This document shows positions 15,096 through 22,815 of a stretch of 64,000 nucleotides of DNA, in pieces. Under the pieces are notes generated by a model. The model searched no databases and was not told the origin of the DNA. It saw only the letters and a program-made list of their open reading frames with translations. The DNA lies in NCBI RefSeq assembly GCF_900119315.1, contig NZ_LT827010.1:2464001-2528000 (forward strand), given 5' to 3'. This stretch comes from Actinoplanes sp. SE50/110. Lineage in GTDB: Bacteria; Actinomycetota; Actinomycetes; Mycobacteriales; Micromonosporaceae. How positions within the stretch are numbered: the stretch's first letter is position 1; each line of letters begins with the position of its first letter. Position numbers and translations under genes: made by a program.

Positions 15096-16112
15096 TCACC
15101 TGTTCACCATCGACCCGACGTACCTGCCGTGCTTGGGGGCGGCCGCGATGCAGGTGACCCCGCGGTCGAATGCCCACGACTCCCTGGACGGGAAGACGTA
15201 GAAGTAGTCGGCCCTGGCGTACTTGCCCTTGGCGTACGGGTCGAGGGACCGGCCGCAGCGCTTGTCGGCCTCCTTCTCGACGAGGGTGTCACCCGGGAAG
15301 TCGCCCTTCGGGAAGGTGAAGACCGTGTACACCTCACCCTCGTGCGGCTTCGAACAGTCGATCACCGGCAGGTCGCGCACCGTCTCCTGCTCGACCAGGG
15401 TCTCGATGCAGTCGCCCGGGGCCAGCTTCTCGGTCCGCACATCCTGCGCCTCGGTCGGCACGGTGGTGGGCGTGGTGGCGATCGAGGTGGGACGGCTGCC
15501 GGTGGTCAGGTCGTTCGCCCGGGGGGTGTCGTCGGCCGCCACCCCGATGATGACCGCCGTGACGATGCCGAGGATCCAGCAGCCGGCCAGGCTCAGGCCG
15601 GCGATCGCCAGGCCGCGACCGCGGTCGTTGCGCTTGCGGATCTGCGTCAGGGCGGCGATGCCGAAGCCGATCGCGAAGAAGACGCCGCCGATGACGCCGA
15701 AGATCAGCGAGGCGATCGCGAAGCCGTTGACGATGCCGGACGGGGGCGGACCGAACGGGTAGCCCGCGGCGGGGTAGCCGGGCTGCTGGCCCGGGTAGCC
15801 GGGCGGCGGCGGGAAGCCCGGCGGTGGGAAGCCCGGCGGAGGGAAACCCGGGGGCGGGAAGCCTGCGGCGGCCGGTGGCTGGTATGCCGGTGGCTGGTAT
15901 GCCGGGGGTGCCGAGGCCGGCTGTGCCGGTGCGGGGAAGGGGAGCGTCGCCGGCGGGTCCGGCGTCGGGTACGCCGGTGCCGCGTTGTACAGCGGAGCCG
16001 TGGGCGGTGCGTCGTACAGCGGAGCCGTGGGCGGTGCGGCCAGCGCATCACTGGCGGGGGCGGCGGACGCCAGGGGATCGCTGGCGGGCTGCCCGGGAAA
16101 TTCCTCGTTCAC
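15096..16112 (-). CDS. DUF4190/septum formation family membrane protein
   Basis: A 338-residue protein. Residues 1 to about 125 are a proline-rich, unstructured cytoplasmic region with repeated GFPPP units. Two membrane helices follow (IVNGFAIASLIFGVIGGVFFA and LAIAGLSLAGCWILGIVTAV), as in DUF4190. The outer domain has LAPGDCIE and DCSKPHEGEVY, which matches the Septum_form family named after an actinobacterial septation protein. It is therefore a likely cell-envelope or division protein. The GTG at 16112 is preferred over an upstream TTG. Confidence 0.75.
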   Translation of the reverse strand: MNEEFPGQPASDPLASAAPASDALAAPPTAPLYDAPPTAPLYNAAPAYPTPDPPATLPFPAPAQPASAPPAYQPPAYQPPAAAGFPPPGFPPPGFPPPGFPPPPGYPGQQPGYPAAGYPFGPPPSGIVNGFAIASLIFGVIGGVFFAIGFGIAALTQIRKRNDRGRGLAIAGLSLAGCWILGIVTAVIIGVAADDTPRANDLTTGSRPTSIATTPTTVPTEAQDVRTEKLAPGDCIETLVEQETVRDLPVIDCSKPHEGEVYTVFTFPKGDFPGDTLVEKEADKRCGRSLDPYAKGKYARADYFYVFPSRESWAFDRGVTCIAAAPKHGRYVGSMVNR

Positions 16113-16230
16113 GCCAGGACGGTAGCCCAACAAGGGGTCTTCACCGAGGCCACGACGTATCGATTCCGTTGCGGCCTCGGTGCGGCAGATCAGACCCGGC
16201 CGGTCGGCCGCGGCCGATGCACGACCGGCC

Positions 16231-16378
16231 GTTTCAGGCGCGGCGGGCTCAGATGCGGCCCTTTCAGGCGCGGCGGGCTCAGATGCGGCCGTTCAGGCGC
16301 GGCCGGCTCAGACCCGGCCCTTTCAGGCGCGGCGGGCTCAGAAGCGGCCGTTCAGGCGCGGCCGGTTCAGACCCGGCC
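16231..16378. repeat. 29/30-bp tandem repeat, five copies
   Basis: Units start at 16231, 16261, 16291, 16320 and 16350 and share TTCAGGCGCGGC and CTCAGA cores, alternating between two subtypes. The last unit contains the stop codon of the EgtA-like gene, so the array has grown into the end of that gene. Confidence 0.85.
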
Positions 16379-17488
16379 GGTGATGTGGTCCAGCAGGTCG
16401 TCGGCGGGGCAGCGGCCCCGATTGACGTACGCGTCGGTGAAGTCGGCCAGGGCGTCGCGCAGCTCGCGGGCGGCGCCGTTGCGGGCGAAGCTGGCGTAGG
16501 CGGCCAGGAAGCAGGCCCGCGCGGCGTCGGCCAGCACCGGGTCGGTGAGCGCGTCGCGGGCGGCCCGCTCCCACAACCGGGGCTCGCCGGCCAGGTGGAC
16601 CGTGGCGGCGTAGGCCTCCTCGGCGGCGCGCGGGTCGTCCAGCAGCGCGGTGATCATCGCGGCCGGCAGGCGCCAGCCGTGCCCGGGCTGCCGGTCGACC
16701 GCGTCGATCTCCAGGTGACCGCGGGCGGCGACCGGCGGGCGCACGGCGGTCAGGTGGCGCAGCAGATCGCTCTCGGTCAGACGGGCGCCGGCGCGCAGCC
16801 GGTCCCGGAGGCTGCGGCCGGTCACGGTGGGTGCGTCGAGGGCCGCGGCGGCCCATGACGTACGCGGATCGATGGCGAACCGGGCGCCGAAGCCCTCCGT
16901 GACATGGCCCGGGACCCGGGGCGCGGGAAGCGCAGCGACCGCGTGGCCCGGCAGGACCGGCAGGTCGCGGCGCAGTGCCTGGCGCACGCTGCGCCAGCCG
17001 GACGGGCGGCCGTGCGTCAGCGGCGCGTTGGCGAAGGCCGCGGCCAGCACCGGGGCGAGAGTGTGCGCCAGCACCCAGCGGCGGCGCAGGCCGAGCGGGC
17101 CGTCCTCGTCGAGCCCCGCCTCCAGGCCGACCCGCAGGCCCGCGGTCGCCGTGCCGTAGGCGTGCGCCGGGCTGTCCGGGTGCACGGTGTCGGTGGCGAA
17201 CGGCAGCACCGTGAGGCCCTGCTGGTCGGTGACCCGGGTGGCGGCCGCCAGGTCGTCGGACATCCGGCGCAGGGCGATCTCGATGCCCGGCGACGGCGGG
17301 CCGCTGACCACCGCGACCCGCGGCGAGCGGGCGTCCAGGAAGCCGTGCCGCAGCGGGCGGCGGGCGCTGGGCGCGGACTCCGGATCGAGCAGCAGGTCGA
17401 CGGCGACGCCGACGAACCCGGGCCGCCCGGGCGCGAGGGCGCGGGCCGCGACGAAGTCCTCGGCGGCCTGCTCGGTCAGGATGGTCAC
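16367..17488 (-). CDS. egtA: GCS2-type glutamate-cysteine ligase, EgtA-like
   Basis: A 373-residue ATP-dependent ligase of the GCS2 class. FVGVAVDLLLDPES near the start and VLPFATDTVHPDSPAHAYG and PLTHGRPSGWRSVRQ in the middle match the actinobacterial EgtA group, which joins glutamate and cysteine in ergothioneine biosynthesis. The partner genes egtB, egtC and egtD are not in the window, so the pathway cannot be confirmed. The GTG at 17488 gives MTILTEQAAEDFVAARAL; longer versions reach into low-complexity sequence. The C-terminus ends inside a tandem repeat. Confidence 0.7.
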   Translation of the reverse strand: MTILTEQAAEDFVAARALAPGRPGFVGVAVDLLLDPESAPSARRPLRHGFLDARSPRVAVVSGPPSPGIEIALRRMSDDLAAATRVTDQQGLTVLPFATDTVHPDSPAHAYGTATAGLRVGLEAGLDEDGPLGLRRRWVLAHTLAPVLAAAFANAPLTHGRPSGWRSVRQALRRDLPVLPGHAVAALPAPRVPGHVTEGFGARFAIDPRTSWAAAALDAPTVTGRSLRDRLRAGARLTESDLLRHLTAVRPPVAARGHLEIDAVDRQPGHGWRLPAAMITALLDDPRAAEEAYAATVHLAGEPRLWERAARDALTDPVLADAARACFLAAYASFARNGAARELRDALADFTDAYVNRGRCPADDLLDHITGRV

Positions 17489-17678
17489 GCGTGCCTCCGC
17501 TTGCGCTCGTCGGGCCGCCTGAAGTGTCCGGCCGGCCGGGTGCGCCGGGGGTTGCCCGGGCAGCCCCGGACGGTTGCCGGGCGGCGGTGGTACAGCGGGC
17601 CGGCGGCCGGAGATGGTCGGCGCGCCTGGTGGCGTCTCCGCTGCTCCGGCCGTCGGTCGCCGTGGCCGGGAGCATAGC

Positions 17679-17701
17679 ATTCCTATCTGTGCGATAGGAA
17701 T
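17679..17701. promoter_or_regulatory. Perfect 9-5-9 palindrome, operator candidate
   Basis: ATTCCTATC-TGTGC-GATAGGAAT lies in an AT-rich island within the otherwise GC-rich gap 17489-17789. A smaller repeat, CTGAG-GACTT-CTCAG, follows at 17704. The site is 88 bases before the membrane protein start at 17790 and 190 bases before the EgtA-like start. No matching regulator gene is adjacent. The rest of the gap holds nothing recognised. Confidence 0.5.
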
Positions 17702-17789
17702 ATCTGAGGACTTCTCAGGGGGACCCGGAGAAGAGAATCAGGGAATGTGCCGGTGCTGCCCGGGGTGCCCGCCGCTCTAGCGTCGACCC

Positions 17790-18374
17790 ATGTCATCGAT
17801 CACGGTCATCATCCGGCGTACGGCGGTCGCCGCTCCGGCACTGCTCCTCACGTACGGCGTGTGCCGCTTCCTGGACGGGCTGGACGGCCGCCGCGGCTCC
17901 GGGGTGTTCTGGAACGTGGGACACGTCGCGTTCTTCGTCGCCATGGTCCTCTTCGGCGTGCTCGCGGTCGGGCTGCGCGGCCTGCTCGGCGGGCGCCCGG
18001 TGGCGACCGTCGCGACCGTGGTCGCGCTCGCCGGGGTGGCCTGCTTCCTGTGGGTGATCACCGGGGACCTGTTCCACGGGTTCCGGCGGGCCGCGCCGAT
18101 GCCCGATGCGCTGCAGACGGCCGGGCCGATGCTGTTCCCGCTCGGCATGCTGGGGTTCTTCGGGCTGCTGGTCGCCGCCCGCCGGCTGCCGGTCTGGACG
18201 CCGCTGCTGTTCGGCGTCGGCACCGCGGCGATCTCGGTGGACCTCGATCTGCTGCCGATCGCCGCCTTCGTGGTCTTCTGCTCACTGCTGCCGCTGCGCC
18301 GGACGTCGGAATTCGCAGATTCCGCAACACCGCAGGTCCGGTACCGTCCGCGGCGTGAACTTCGGTCCCGGTAA
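17790..18374 (+). CDS. Multi-pass membrane protein of unknown function
   Basis: A 194-residue protein with five or six predicted membrane helices, for example GHVAFFVAMVLFGVLAVGL, TVATVVALAGVACFLWVITG and MLFPLGMLGFFGLLVAA. The last 25 residues are polar and basic. No family could be recognised and no catalytic motif is visible. The start ATG at 17790 precedes a short hydrophobic N-terminus. It lies behind a strong palindrome in an AT-rich island, so its expression may be regulated. The next gene, a soluble protein, starts 46 bases after its stop. Confidence 0.7.
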   Translation: MSSITVIIRRTAVAAPALLLTYGVCRFLDGLDGRRGSGVFWNVGHVAFFVAMVLFGVLAVGLRGLLGGRPVATVATVVALAGVACFLWVITGDLFHGFRRAAPMPDALQTAGPMLFPLGMLGFFGLLVAARRLPVWTPLLFGVGTAAISVDLDLLPIAAFVVFCSLLPLRRTSEFADSATPQVRYRPRRELRSR

Positions 18375-18420
18375 ACGCCGACGCTTCGAAAATGTCGGTG
18401 GGTGGTGGCAACATCCGGGC

Positions 18421-18888
18421 ATGGAGATTCTTCCCGGCGAGGGCGTCGCACTGGTCAAGGTGGGCGAGACGAGAGATGTGGTGGAGGCCCGCCTCGGCCC
18501 GCCCATGCACGCCGGCATCTCGGCGCGCGCGGTCTACGACACCGAGCCGACCCTGGTCGTCGACTACGACGGGGACACCGTCGAGCTGGTCGAGCTGGGC
18601 TTCTCGGCCGACGGCGGCGAGCAGGCCACCCTCGAAGGGGTGCAGCTGACCTACCGGTTCATGGACGACGTGCTCGACGAGCTGATCTCTCTCGGGCACC
18701 GGCCGGAGCCGTTCGACATCGGCTACACATTCCCGTCCGGCTTCACCATCTTCTCGATGGGCTACCGCAGTGCCACCGACCTCGACCCGTCCGCCTCTCC
18801 GGACGATCCGCGGCCGGTCGTCGAAGGCGTCGGCATCGCCCCGGCCGAGTATTGGCTGGGGCCGGCGGAGGAGTCCGCCAGTCGCTGA
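18421..18888 (+). CDS. Hypothetical acidic protein
   Basis: A 155-residue soluble, acidic protein that was not recognised. It is rich in beta-strand-like stretches (TLVVDYDGDTVELVELGFSA, GYTFPSGFTIFSMGYR) and contains no cysteine. Start at ATG 18421, with codon use typical of the host. It might be co-transcribed with the upstream membrane protein. A short imperfect hairpin covers its stop codon and the convergent lipoprotein stop. Confidence 0.7.
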   Translation: MEILPGEGVALVKVGETRDVVEARLGPPMHAGISARAVYDTEPTLVVDYDGDTVELVELGFSADGGEQATLEGVQLTYRFMDDVLDELISLGHRPEPFDIGYTFPSGFTIFSMGYRSATDLDPSASPDDPRPVVEGVGIAPAEYWLGPAEESASR

Positions 18889-18901
18889 CCGGCCGTGGCC
18901 G

Positions 18902-19468
18902 TCAGAAGTTGATGGTGACGCCGGCGGACTGGCAGGCGGTGGTCAGCTTGGTGCTGAGAACGTCGAACCCGGCGTTGGCGGCGGCGCTGATCGGATCGGG
19001 TGCGGCGGCCGCCGTGCCGATCTCCTTCGACACCGCGCGGGCGGCGGTGGTGACGTCGGAGTCGGCGGCCTTGGCGAGCGCGTTGTCGATCGCGGTGTGG
19101 AAGGTCGTGAAGACGTTCTTCGCGTCGGCGGGTTCCACGTGACCGTCCGACCGCTGCACCTGCGAGATGCCGGCCTTCATCACGCTGCCGGCCTGGTCGA
19201 CCAGATGGCAGACGGTCCTGTCGTCGGTCGACCCCGGGCCGGGGGCGCCGGCCGCCGCCGTGCCGTTCCCGGCCGCCGGTGCCGAGCCGTTCCCGGCGGC
19301 GGGGGTTGAGCCGTTTCCGGCGGGCGCTGAGTCGTTCCCGGCGACGGGTGCTGAGCCCCGGGTGGTGGCGCCGGTCGGAGCGGCGGCGTCGGAGTCGTCG
19401 GCGCTGCAGGCGGTGAGAGCGGCGAGGCAGGCGCAGAGCAGGGCGGCGGGGGCGAACCGGGAACGCAT
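18902..19468 (-). CDS. Hypothetical lipoprotein
   Basis: A 188-residue secreted lipoprotein. The signal peptide ends in the lipobox LTAC, so the cysteine near residue 21 would be lipid-modified. Residues about 40-75 are a flexible repeat of SAPAAGNG-like units. The remaining 110 residues are helical with two cysteines (TVCHLVDQAG and TTACQSAG) that may form a disulfide bond. No family was recognised. The ATG at 19468 is preferred to 19477. Convergent with the gene ending at 18888. Confidence 0.75.
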   Translation of the reverse strand: MRSRFAPAALLCACLAALTACSADDSDAAAPTGATTRGSAPVAGNDSAPAGNGSTPAAGNGSAPAAGNGTAAAGAPGPGSTDDRTVCHLVDQAGSVMKAGISQVQRSDGHVEPADAKNVFTTFHTAIDNALAKAADSDVTTAARAVSKEIGTAAAAPDPISAAANAGFDVLSTKLTTACQSAGVTINF

Positions 19469-19553
19469 CACGGGCACGGACGGTAGCCGACCGCGATTGC
19501 GGACCGGTCACGAGACCCGCCGGGGGTCGCTCGTCCTCGCCTCCGGGCAGTTG

Positions 19554-19752
19554 GTTGCCGGCTGCTGTCGTGGGGAGAGTGGCGGATGTCGACGTGCGGC
19601 CGTTCTGGTTGCCGGCTGCTGGCGTGGGGAGAGTGGCGGATGTCGACGTGGGGCCGTTCTGGTTGCCGGCTTCTGGCGTAGGGGGAGGGGCGGATGTCTG
19701 CGCCGGGCCGTTCTGGTTGCTGACTTCCGGCGTGGGAGTGGGGATGTGGCCG
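19554..19752. repeat. 54-bp tandem repeat, 3.7 copies
   Basis: Units begin with GTTGCCGGCT and start at 19554, 19608 and 19662, with a partial fourth from 19716. The period is divisible by three, so several frames stay open and could encode an 18-residue repeat, but no start signal or protein character supports translation. Confidence 0.8.
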
Positions 19753-19825
19753 GGTCGTCGGTGGCCGGCTTCTGCCGTTGGCAGAGGGGGCGGACGCCGG
19801 GCGGCCGGGTTCCTACTGTTGGCGC

Positions 19826-20206
19826 ATGGGTGAGCCGGATCGGGACGCGGCGCTGCTGATCGCCGAGCAGCGTCTGCAGGAAGCGCAGCGCAACGGGGAC
19901 GTCGCCGAGTTGGATCGGCTGCTCGACGACCGGCTGGTGGCGATCGGACCGGACGGGACCCGGTTCAGCAAGGCGGACGATCTGGAGGGCTACCGGTCGG
20001 GCGGCTCGGTGGTGGACGAGCTGACCCAGGAGAGCCTGGAGTCGCTGGTGGTCGGGACGACCGGGGTCACCTTCGTGGTGTGCCGGGTCACCGGCCGGTT
20101 CGGTGGGGTGCCGCTGACCGCGCGGCTGCGCTACACGCGCACCTGGGCGTTCGGTGCGGACGTCGGCTGGCGGATCGTGGCCGCCCAGCTCACGGTCGTC
20201 GGTTGA
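19826..20206 (+). CDS. NTF2-like (SnoaL/DUF4440) protein
   Basis: A 126-residue cone-fold protein. The first helix LLIAEQRLQEAQRNGDVAELDRLLDD is followed by RLVAIGPDGTRFSK and a C-terminal sheet ending in WRIVAAQLTVV, the usual pattern of DUF4440. Members range from steroid-isomerase-like enzymes to ligand binders; no catalytic residues can be named here. A LacI-type operator lies across its stop codon, but that site more likely belongs to the next gene. Confidence 0.8.
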   Translation: MGEPDRDAALLIAEQRLQEAQRNGDVAELDRLLDDRLVAIGPDGTRFSKADDLEGYRSGGSVVDELTQESLESLVVGTTGVTFVVCRVTGRFGGVPLTARLRYTRTWAFGADVGWRIVAAQLTVVG

Positions 20207-20215
20207 AATGTTTCA
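20204..20215. promoter_or_regulatory. LacI-type operator candidate
   Basis: TGAAATGTTTCA has the 5-2-5 symmetry TGAAA-NN-TTTCA. It lies about 90 bases before the LacI gene start and differs by one base from the perfect site TGAAACGTTTCA at 27659, upstream of the rhamnose operon. Confidence 0.6.
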
Positions 20216-20301
20216 TTCTCGGTGCGATGCTGACGTACGGGGAGGGGTCGCGCAGACCTAGAATGCGTTTCAATCAGCGTTCCAGCGAGGGGGCTACGGG
20301 G

Positions 20302-21342
20302 TTGGGTCAGCAGCCGCGCAACGGCCGCGCGCCGTCGGTCAAGGACGTGGCGGCGGCCGCCGGCGTCTCCCTCGGCACGGTCTCCAACGTGCTCAACCGG
20401 CCCGCGGTGGTCAGCGGCGGCACCCGGGAACGGGTCGAGCGGGCGATGGCCGAGCTGGGCTTCGTCCGCAACGAGTCGGCCCGCCAGCTGCGCGCCGGCA
20501 CCAGCCGCGCCCTGGCGTACGTGATGCTCGACGGTGGCAACCCGTTCTTCCAGGATGTCGCCGAGGGCATCGAGATCGCCGCCGACGCCGCCGACCTGTC
20601 CCTGTTCGTCTGCAACAGCGGCGGCCGGGTGGAGCGCGAGGCCAAACACCTCGACCGCCTGGTCCAGCAGCGGGTCCAGGGCATCCTGATCACACCGGTC
20701 GACCCGGACGCCGCGCACCTGGCCGACATCGCCCGGCGCGGCATCCCGTTCGTCATGGTGGACCGGCTCAGCCGCGAGGGCGGGCACTGCTCGGTCGCCG
20801 TCGACGACATCCTGGGCGGGCGGATCGCCGTCGAGCACCTGATCGATCGCGGCCACGAGCGGGTCGCGTTCGTCGGCGGACCGTCCAGCATCGGTCAGGT
20901 CCGGGAGCGCTGTCAGGGTGCCCGGGAGGTCTGGGCGGAGTTCGGCAGGCCCGCCGGCGACCTGATCCACGTGCCCACCGAGGCGCTCACCGTCAGCGAG
21001 GGACGCTCCGCCGGTGAACGCCTCGCCGGGCTGCCCTCGCGCCGCCGGCCCACCGCCGCGTTCTGCGCCAACGACCTGCTCGCCCTGGGCCTGCTGCAGC
21101 ACGCGGTCACCGCCGGCCTGCGCGTCCCCGACGACCTGGCCATCGTCGGTTTCGACGACATCGACTTCGCCGCCGCGGCCGCGGTGCCGCTCACCTCGGT
21201 GCGCCAGCCTCGGCAGGAACTCGGCCGCACCGCGGCCCGGCTGGTCCTGGACGAGGCCACCGACCCGGACCACGAGCACGAGCAGGCGACGTTCGTCCCG
21301 GCCCTGGTCGCCCGCGCCTCCACCGGAGCCGCCCGCCGCTGA
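20302..21342 (+). CDS. LacI family transcriptional repressor
   Basis: A 346-residue sugar-responsive repressor. The helix-turn-helix is SVKDVAAAAGVSLGTVSNVLNRP, followed by the hinge helix (ESARQLRAG) and a periplasmic-binding-protein-like sensor domain with VMLDGGNPFFQDVAEG and AFCANDLLALGLL. The TTG at 20302 is preferred because GAGGGGG lies eight bases upstream and it gives the family-typical short N-terminus; ATGs at 20227 and 20263 would add residues. It lies 7 kb from the rhamnose operon, which carries the same operator type, so it may control that operon as well as itself. The inducer is not known. Confidence 0.88.
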   Translation: MGQQPRNGRAPSVKDVAAAAGVSLGTVSNVLNRPAVVSGGTRERVERAMAELGFVRNESARQLRAGTSRALAYVMLDGGNPFFQDVAEGIEIAADAADLSLFVCNSGGRVEREAKHLDRLVQQRVQGILITPVDPDAAHLADIARRGIPFVMVDRLSREGGHCSVAVDDILGGRIAVEHLIDRGHERVAFVGGPSSIGQVRERCQGAREVWAEFGRPAGDLIHVPTEALTVSEGRSAGERLAGLPSRRRPTAAFCANDLLALGLLQHAVTAGLRVPDDLAIVGFDDIDFAAAAAVPLTSVRQPRQELGRTAARLVLDEATDPDHEHEQATFVPALVARASTGAARR

Positions 21343-21419
21343 CGGGCGGGTGGCCGGATCGGGTGACCCGGGGGTCCCGGATTGATCGAGCGGGCCGGGA
21401 AATGGCAAGCTGTCGCGCT

Positions 21420-21767
21420 GTGGAAGCTCTCCGGTTGATCCTGCTCTTCGTGCACCTCGTCGGTTTCGCCCTGCTGCTGGGCGGGTCGATCGCGCAGTTC
21501 CTGTCCGGCACGTTCCGGATCAGCCCGGCGGTCCTCTGGGGATCGATCATCCAGCTGGTCACCGGGCTCGGCCTGGCCGCTCCGCTGCGCGGCGGCGGCG
21601 ATCACGAGCCGGACCCGGCCAAGCTCGTGGTCAAGCTGGTGATCGCCGTGATGATCTTCATCATGGTGTTCATCCCGCGCAAGCGCGAGGCGGTCAACAA
21701 GGGCCACTACATCGGCATCATCACGCTCACCCTGGCGAACGCTGCCGTCGCCGTCTTCTGGCGCTGA
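21420..21767 (+). CDS. Small membrane protein
   Basis: A 115-residue protein with four predicted membrane helices: LILLFVHLVGFALLLGGS, a second around ISPAVLWGSIIQLVTGLGLA, VVKLVIAVMIFIMVFI, and GIITLTLANAAVAVFW at the end. It resembles a widespread actinobacterial integral membrane family without known function. The GTG at 21420 is preferred over the ATG at 21402 because it begins at the conserved first helix. It ends in a bidirectional hairpin shared with the convergent AsnC gene. Confidence 0.75.
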   Translation: MEALRLILLFVHLVGFALLLGGSIAQFLSGTFRISPAVLWGSIIQLVTGLGLAAPLRGGGDHEPDPAKLVVKLVIAVMIFIMVFIPRKREAVNKGHYIGIITLTLANAAVAVFWR

Positions 21768-21784
21768 CCCGCGCCGGGGTCAGC
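21763..21784. terminator. Bidirectional hairpin between convergent genes
   Basis: GCTGACCC-GCGCCG-GGGTCAGC forms an 8-bp stem that overlaps both stop codons (21767 on plus, 21780 on minus). Confidence 0.6.
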
Positions 21785-22733
21785 GGACCGCGCCGACCTG
21801 TTTGACGTGTTTGAGGACGGGGGCGGACTCGATCCGCTCCACGCCGTCCAGCAGGCTCAACCGCTCGGTGACGTAGCGGTAGAAGGCCGGCATGTCGCGG
21901 CAGATCGCCGCCGTCTGGATGTTCGTCGGCCCGGTCGTCGCCGCCGCGAACACGATCTCCTCGTGTGCCGCGAGCGCCGCCCCGACCGACGCCATCCGGG
22001 ACGGCGCCACCGACAGCCAGATGTTGACCGCCGCCCGGAAGCCGAACACCTCCGGTTCGATCTCCACGTCGGTGTAGAGCGACCCGGATCCGAACAGCTC
22101 CTGCGTCCGTCGCCGCACGGTCGTTTCCGGCCAGCCGGTCGACGCGGCCAGTTCGGTGTAGCTGAGTCGCCCGTCCCAGGCGAGTGCTTCGATCAGCGGC
22201 GCGTCGCCGGGGGTCAGGTGGGCCGGTGACGTGGTCCGCGGCGGGGACAGCGCCGCCTTCTGCTCGGCGGTCAGCGCGTCGTCGCGCAGGTCGGGGCCGA
22301 CCGCCCCGCCGACGAAGTTGTGGATCACGCAGTGGGCGCTGACCGCGACGAGCCGGGGTGTGCGCGGGAGTTGCTGCAGGAGCAGGGCCTTGCGGTCGGA
22401 CGAGGCGGGCACGTGCACGCTGCAGGCGATCTCGGTGCCGCCCGAGGTCAGGGACACCCACGTGGTGTCGGGGCGGCGGGCCAGGGCGTTGGCGATCGCC
22501 AGGGCCGCGTCGGGGGCGGCGCGCAGGCGAAGCGTCCAGGTCTCGTACCGCAGCTCGATGGGGTTGGGCAACCCGACGACCCGCAGCCCCGCCTCCTCCC
22601 GCAGCCGGCGGTAGCGCCGGGCGACGGTCTGGTCGGAGACGCCGAGCACCGCGCCGATCTCCCGGTAGCCGGCCCGGCCGTTGATCCGCAGCGCGTGTGT
22701 CACCTGTCGGTCCAGCGTGTCGATTTCCACCAC
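21780..22733 (-). CDS. Lrp/AsnC family regulator, double module
   Basis: A 317-residue regulator with two complete Lrp/AsnC units in one chain. The first has TLDRQVTHALRINGRAGYREIG and GVSDQTVARRYRRL, then a RAM-like domain; the second repeats with APLIEALAWDGRLSYTELAASTGWPETTVRRR. Such double proteins occur in actinobacteria and probably work as dimers of fused dimers. The GTG at 22733 or 22730 is the start. It is divergent from a multidrug-type exporter with a palindrome between, so local control of that pump is likely. Confidence 0.85.
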   Translation of the reverse strand: MVEIDTLDRQVTHALRINGRAGYREIGAVLGVSDQTVARRYRRLREEAGLRVVGLPNPIELRYETWTLRLRAAPDAALAIANALARRPDTTWVSLTSGGTEIACSVHVPASSDRKALLLQQLPRTPRLVAVSAHCVIHNFVGGAVGPDLRDDALTAEQKAALSPPRTTSPAHLTPGDAPLIEALAWDGRLSYTELAASTGWPETTVRRRTQELFGSGSLYTDVEIEPEVFGFRAAVNIWLSVAPSRMASVGAALAAHEEIVFAAATTGPTNIQTAAICRDMPAFYRYVTERLSLLDGVERIESAPVLKHVKQVGAVR

Positions 22734-22782
22734 GCCACCATATCGGCTGTCGAGATCCGCCAGGATGGGCGGAACGAGGCCA

Positions 22783-22798
22783 GCGTTCAGGGGAACGC
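22783..22798. promoter_or_regulatory. Palindrome between the AsnC and MFS genes
   Basis: GCGTTC-AGGG-GAACGC is a perfect 6-4-6 inverted repeat, 18 bases before the MFS start and 50 bases before the regulator start. It is a candidate site for the AsnC-type protein. Confidence 0.5.
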
Positions 22799-22815
22799 AC
22801 GGCATTCTGCTGTGC

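Noticed and set aside
16231..16378. A CRISPR-like array of 29-30-bp units
   Set aside because: The units are directly adjacent without spacers and there are no cas genes, so it is a plain tandem repeat.
19554..19833. An open frame with an 18-residue repeat behind the lipoprotein gene
   Set aside because: The frame is open because the repeat period is 54 bp; there is no ribosome binding site and no protein-like feature.
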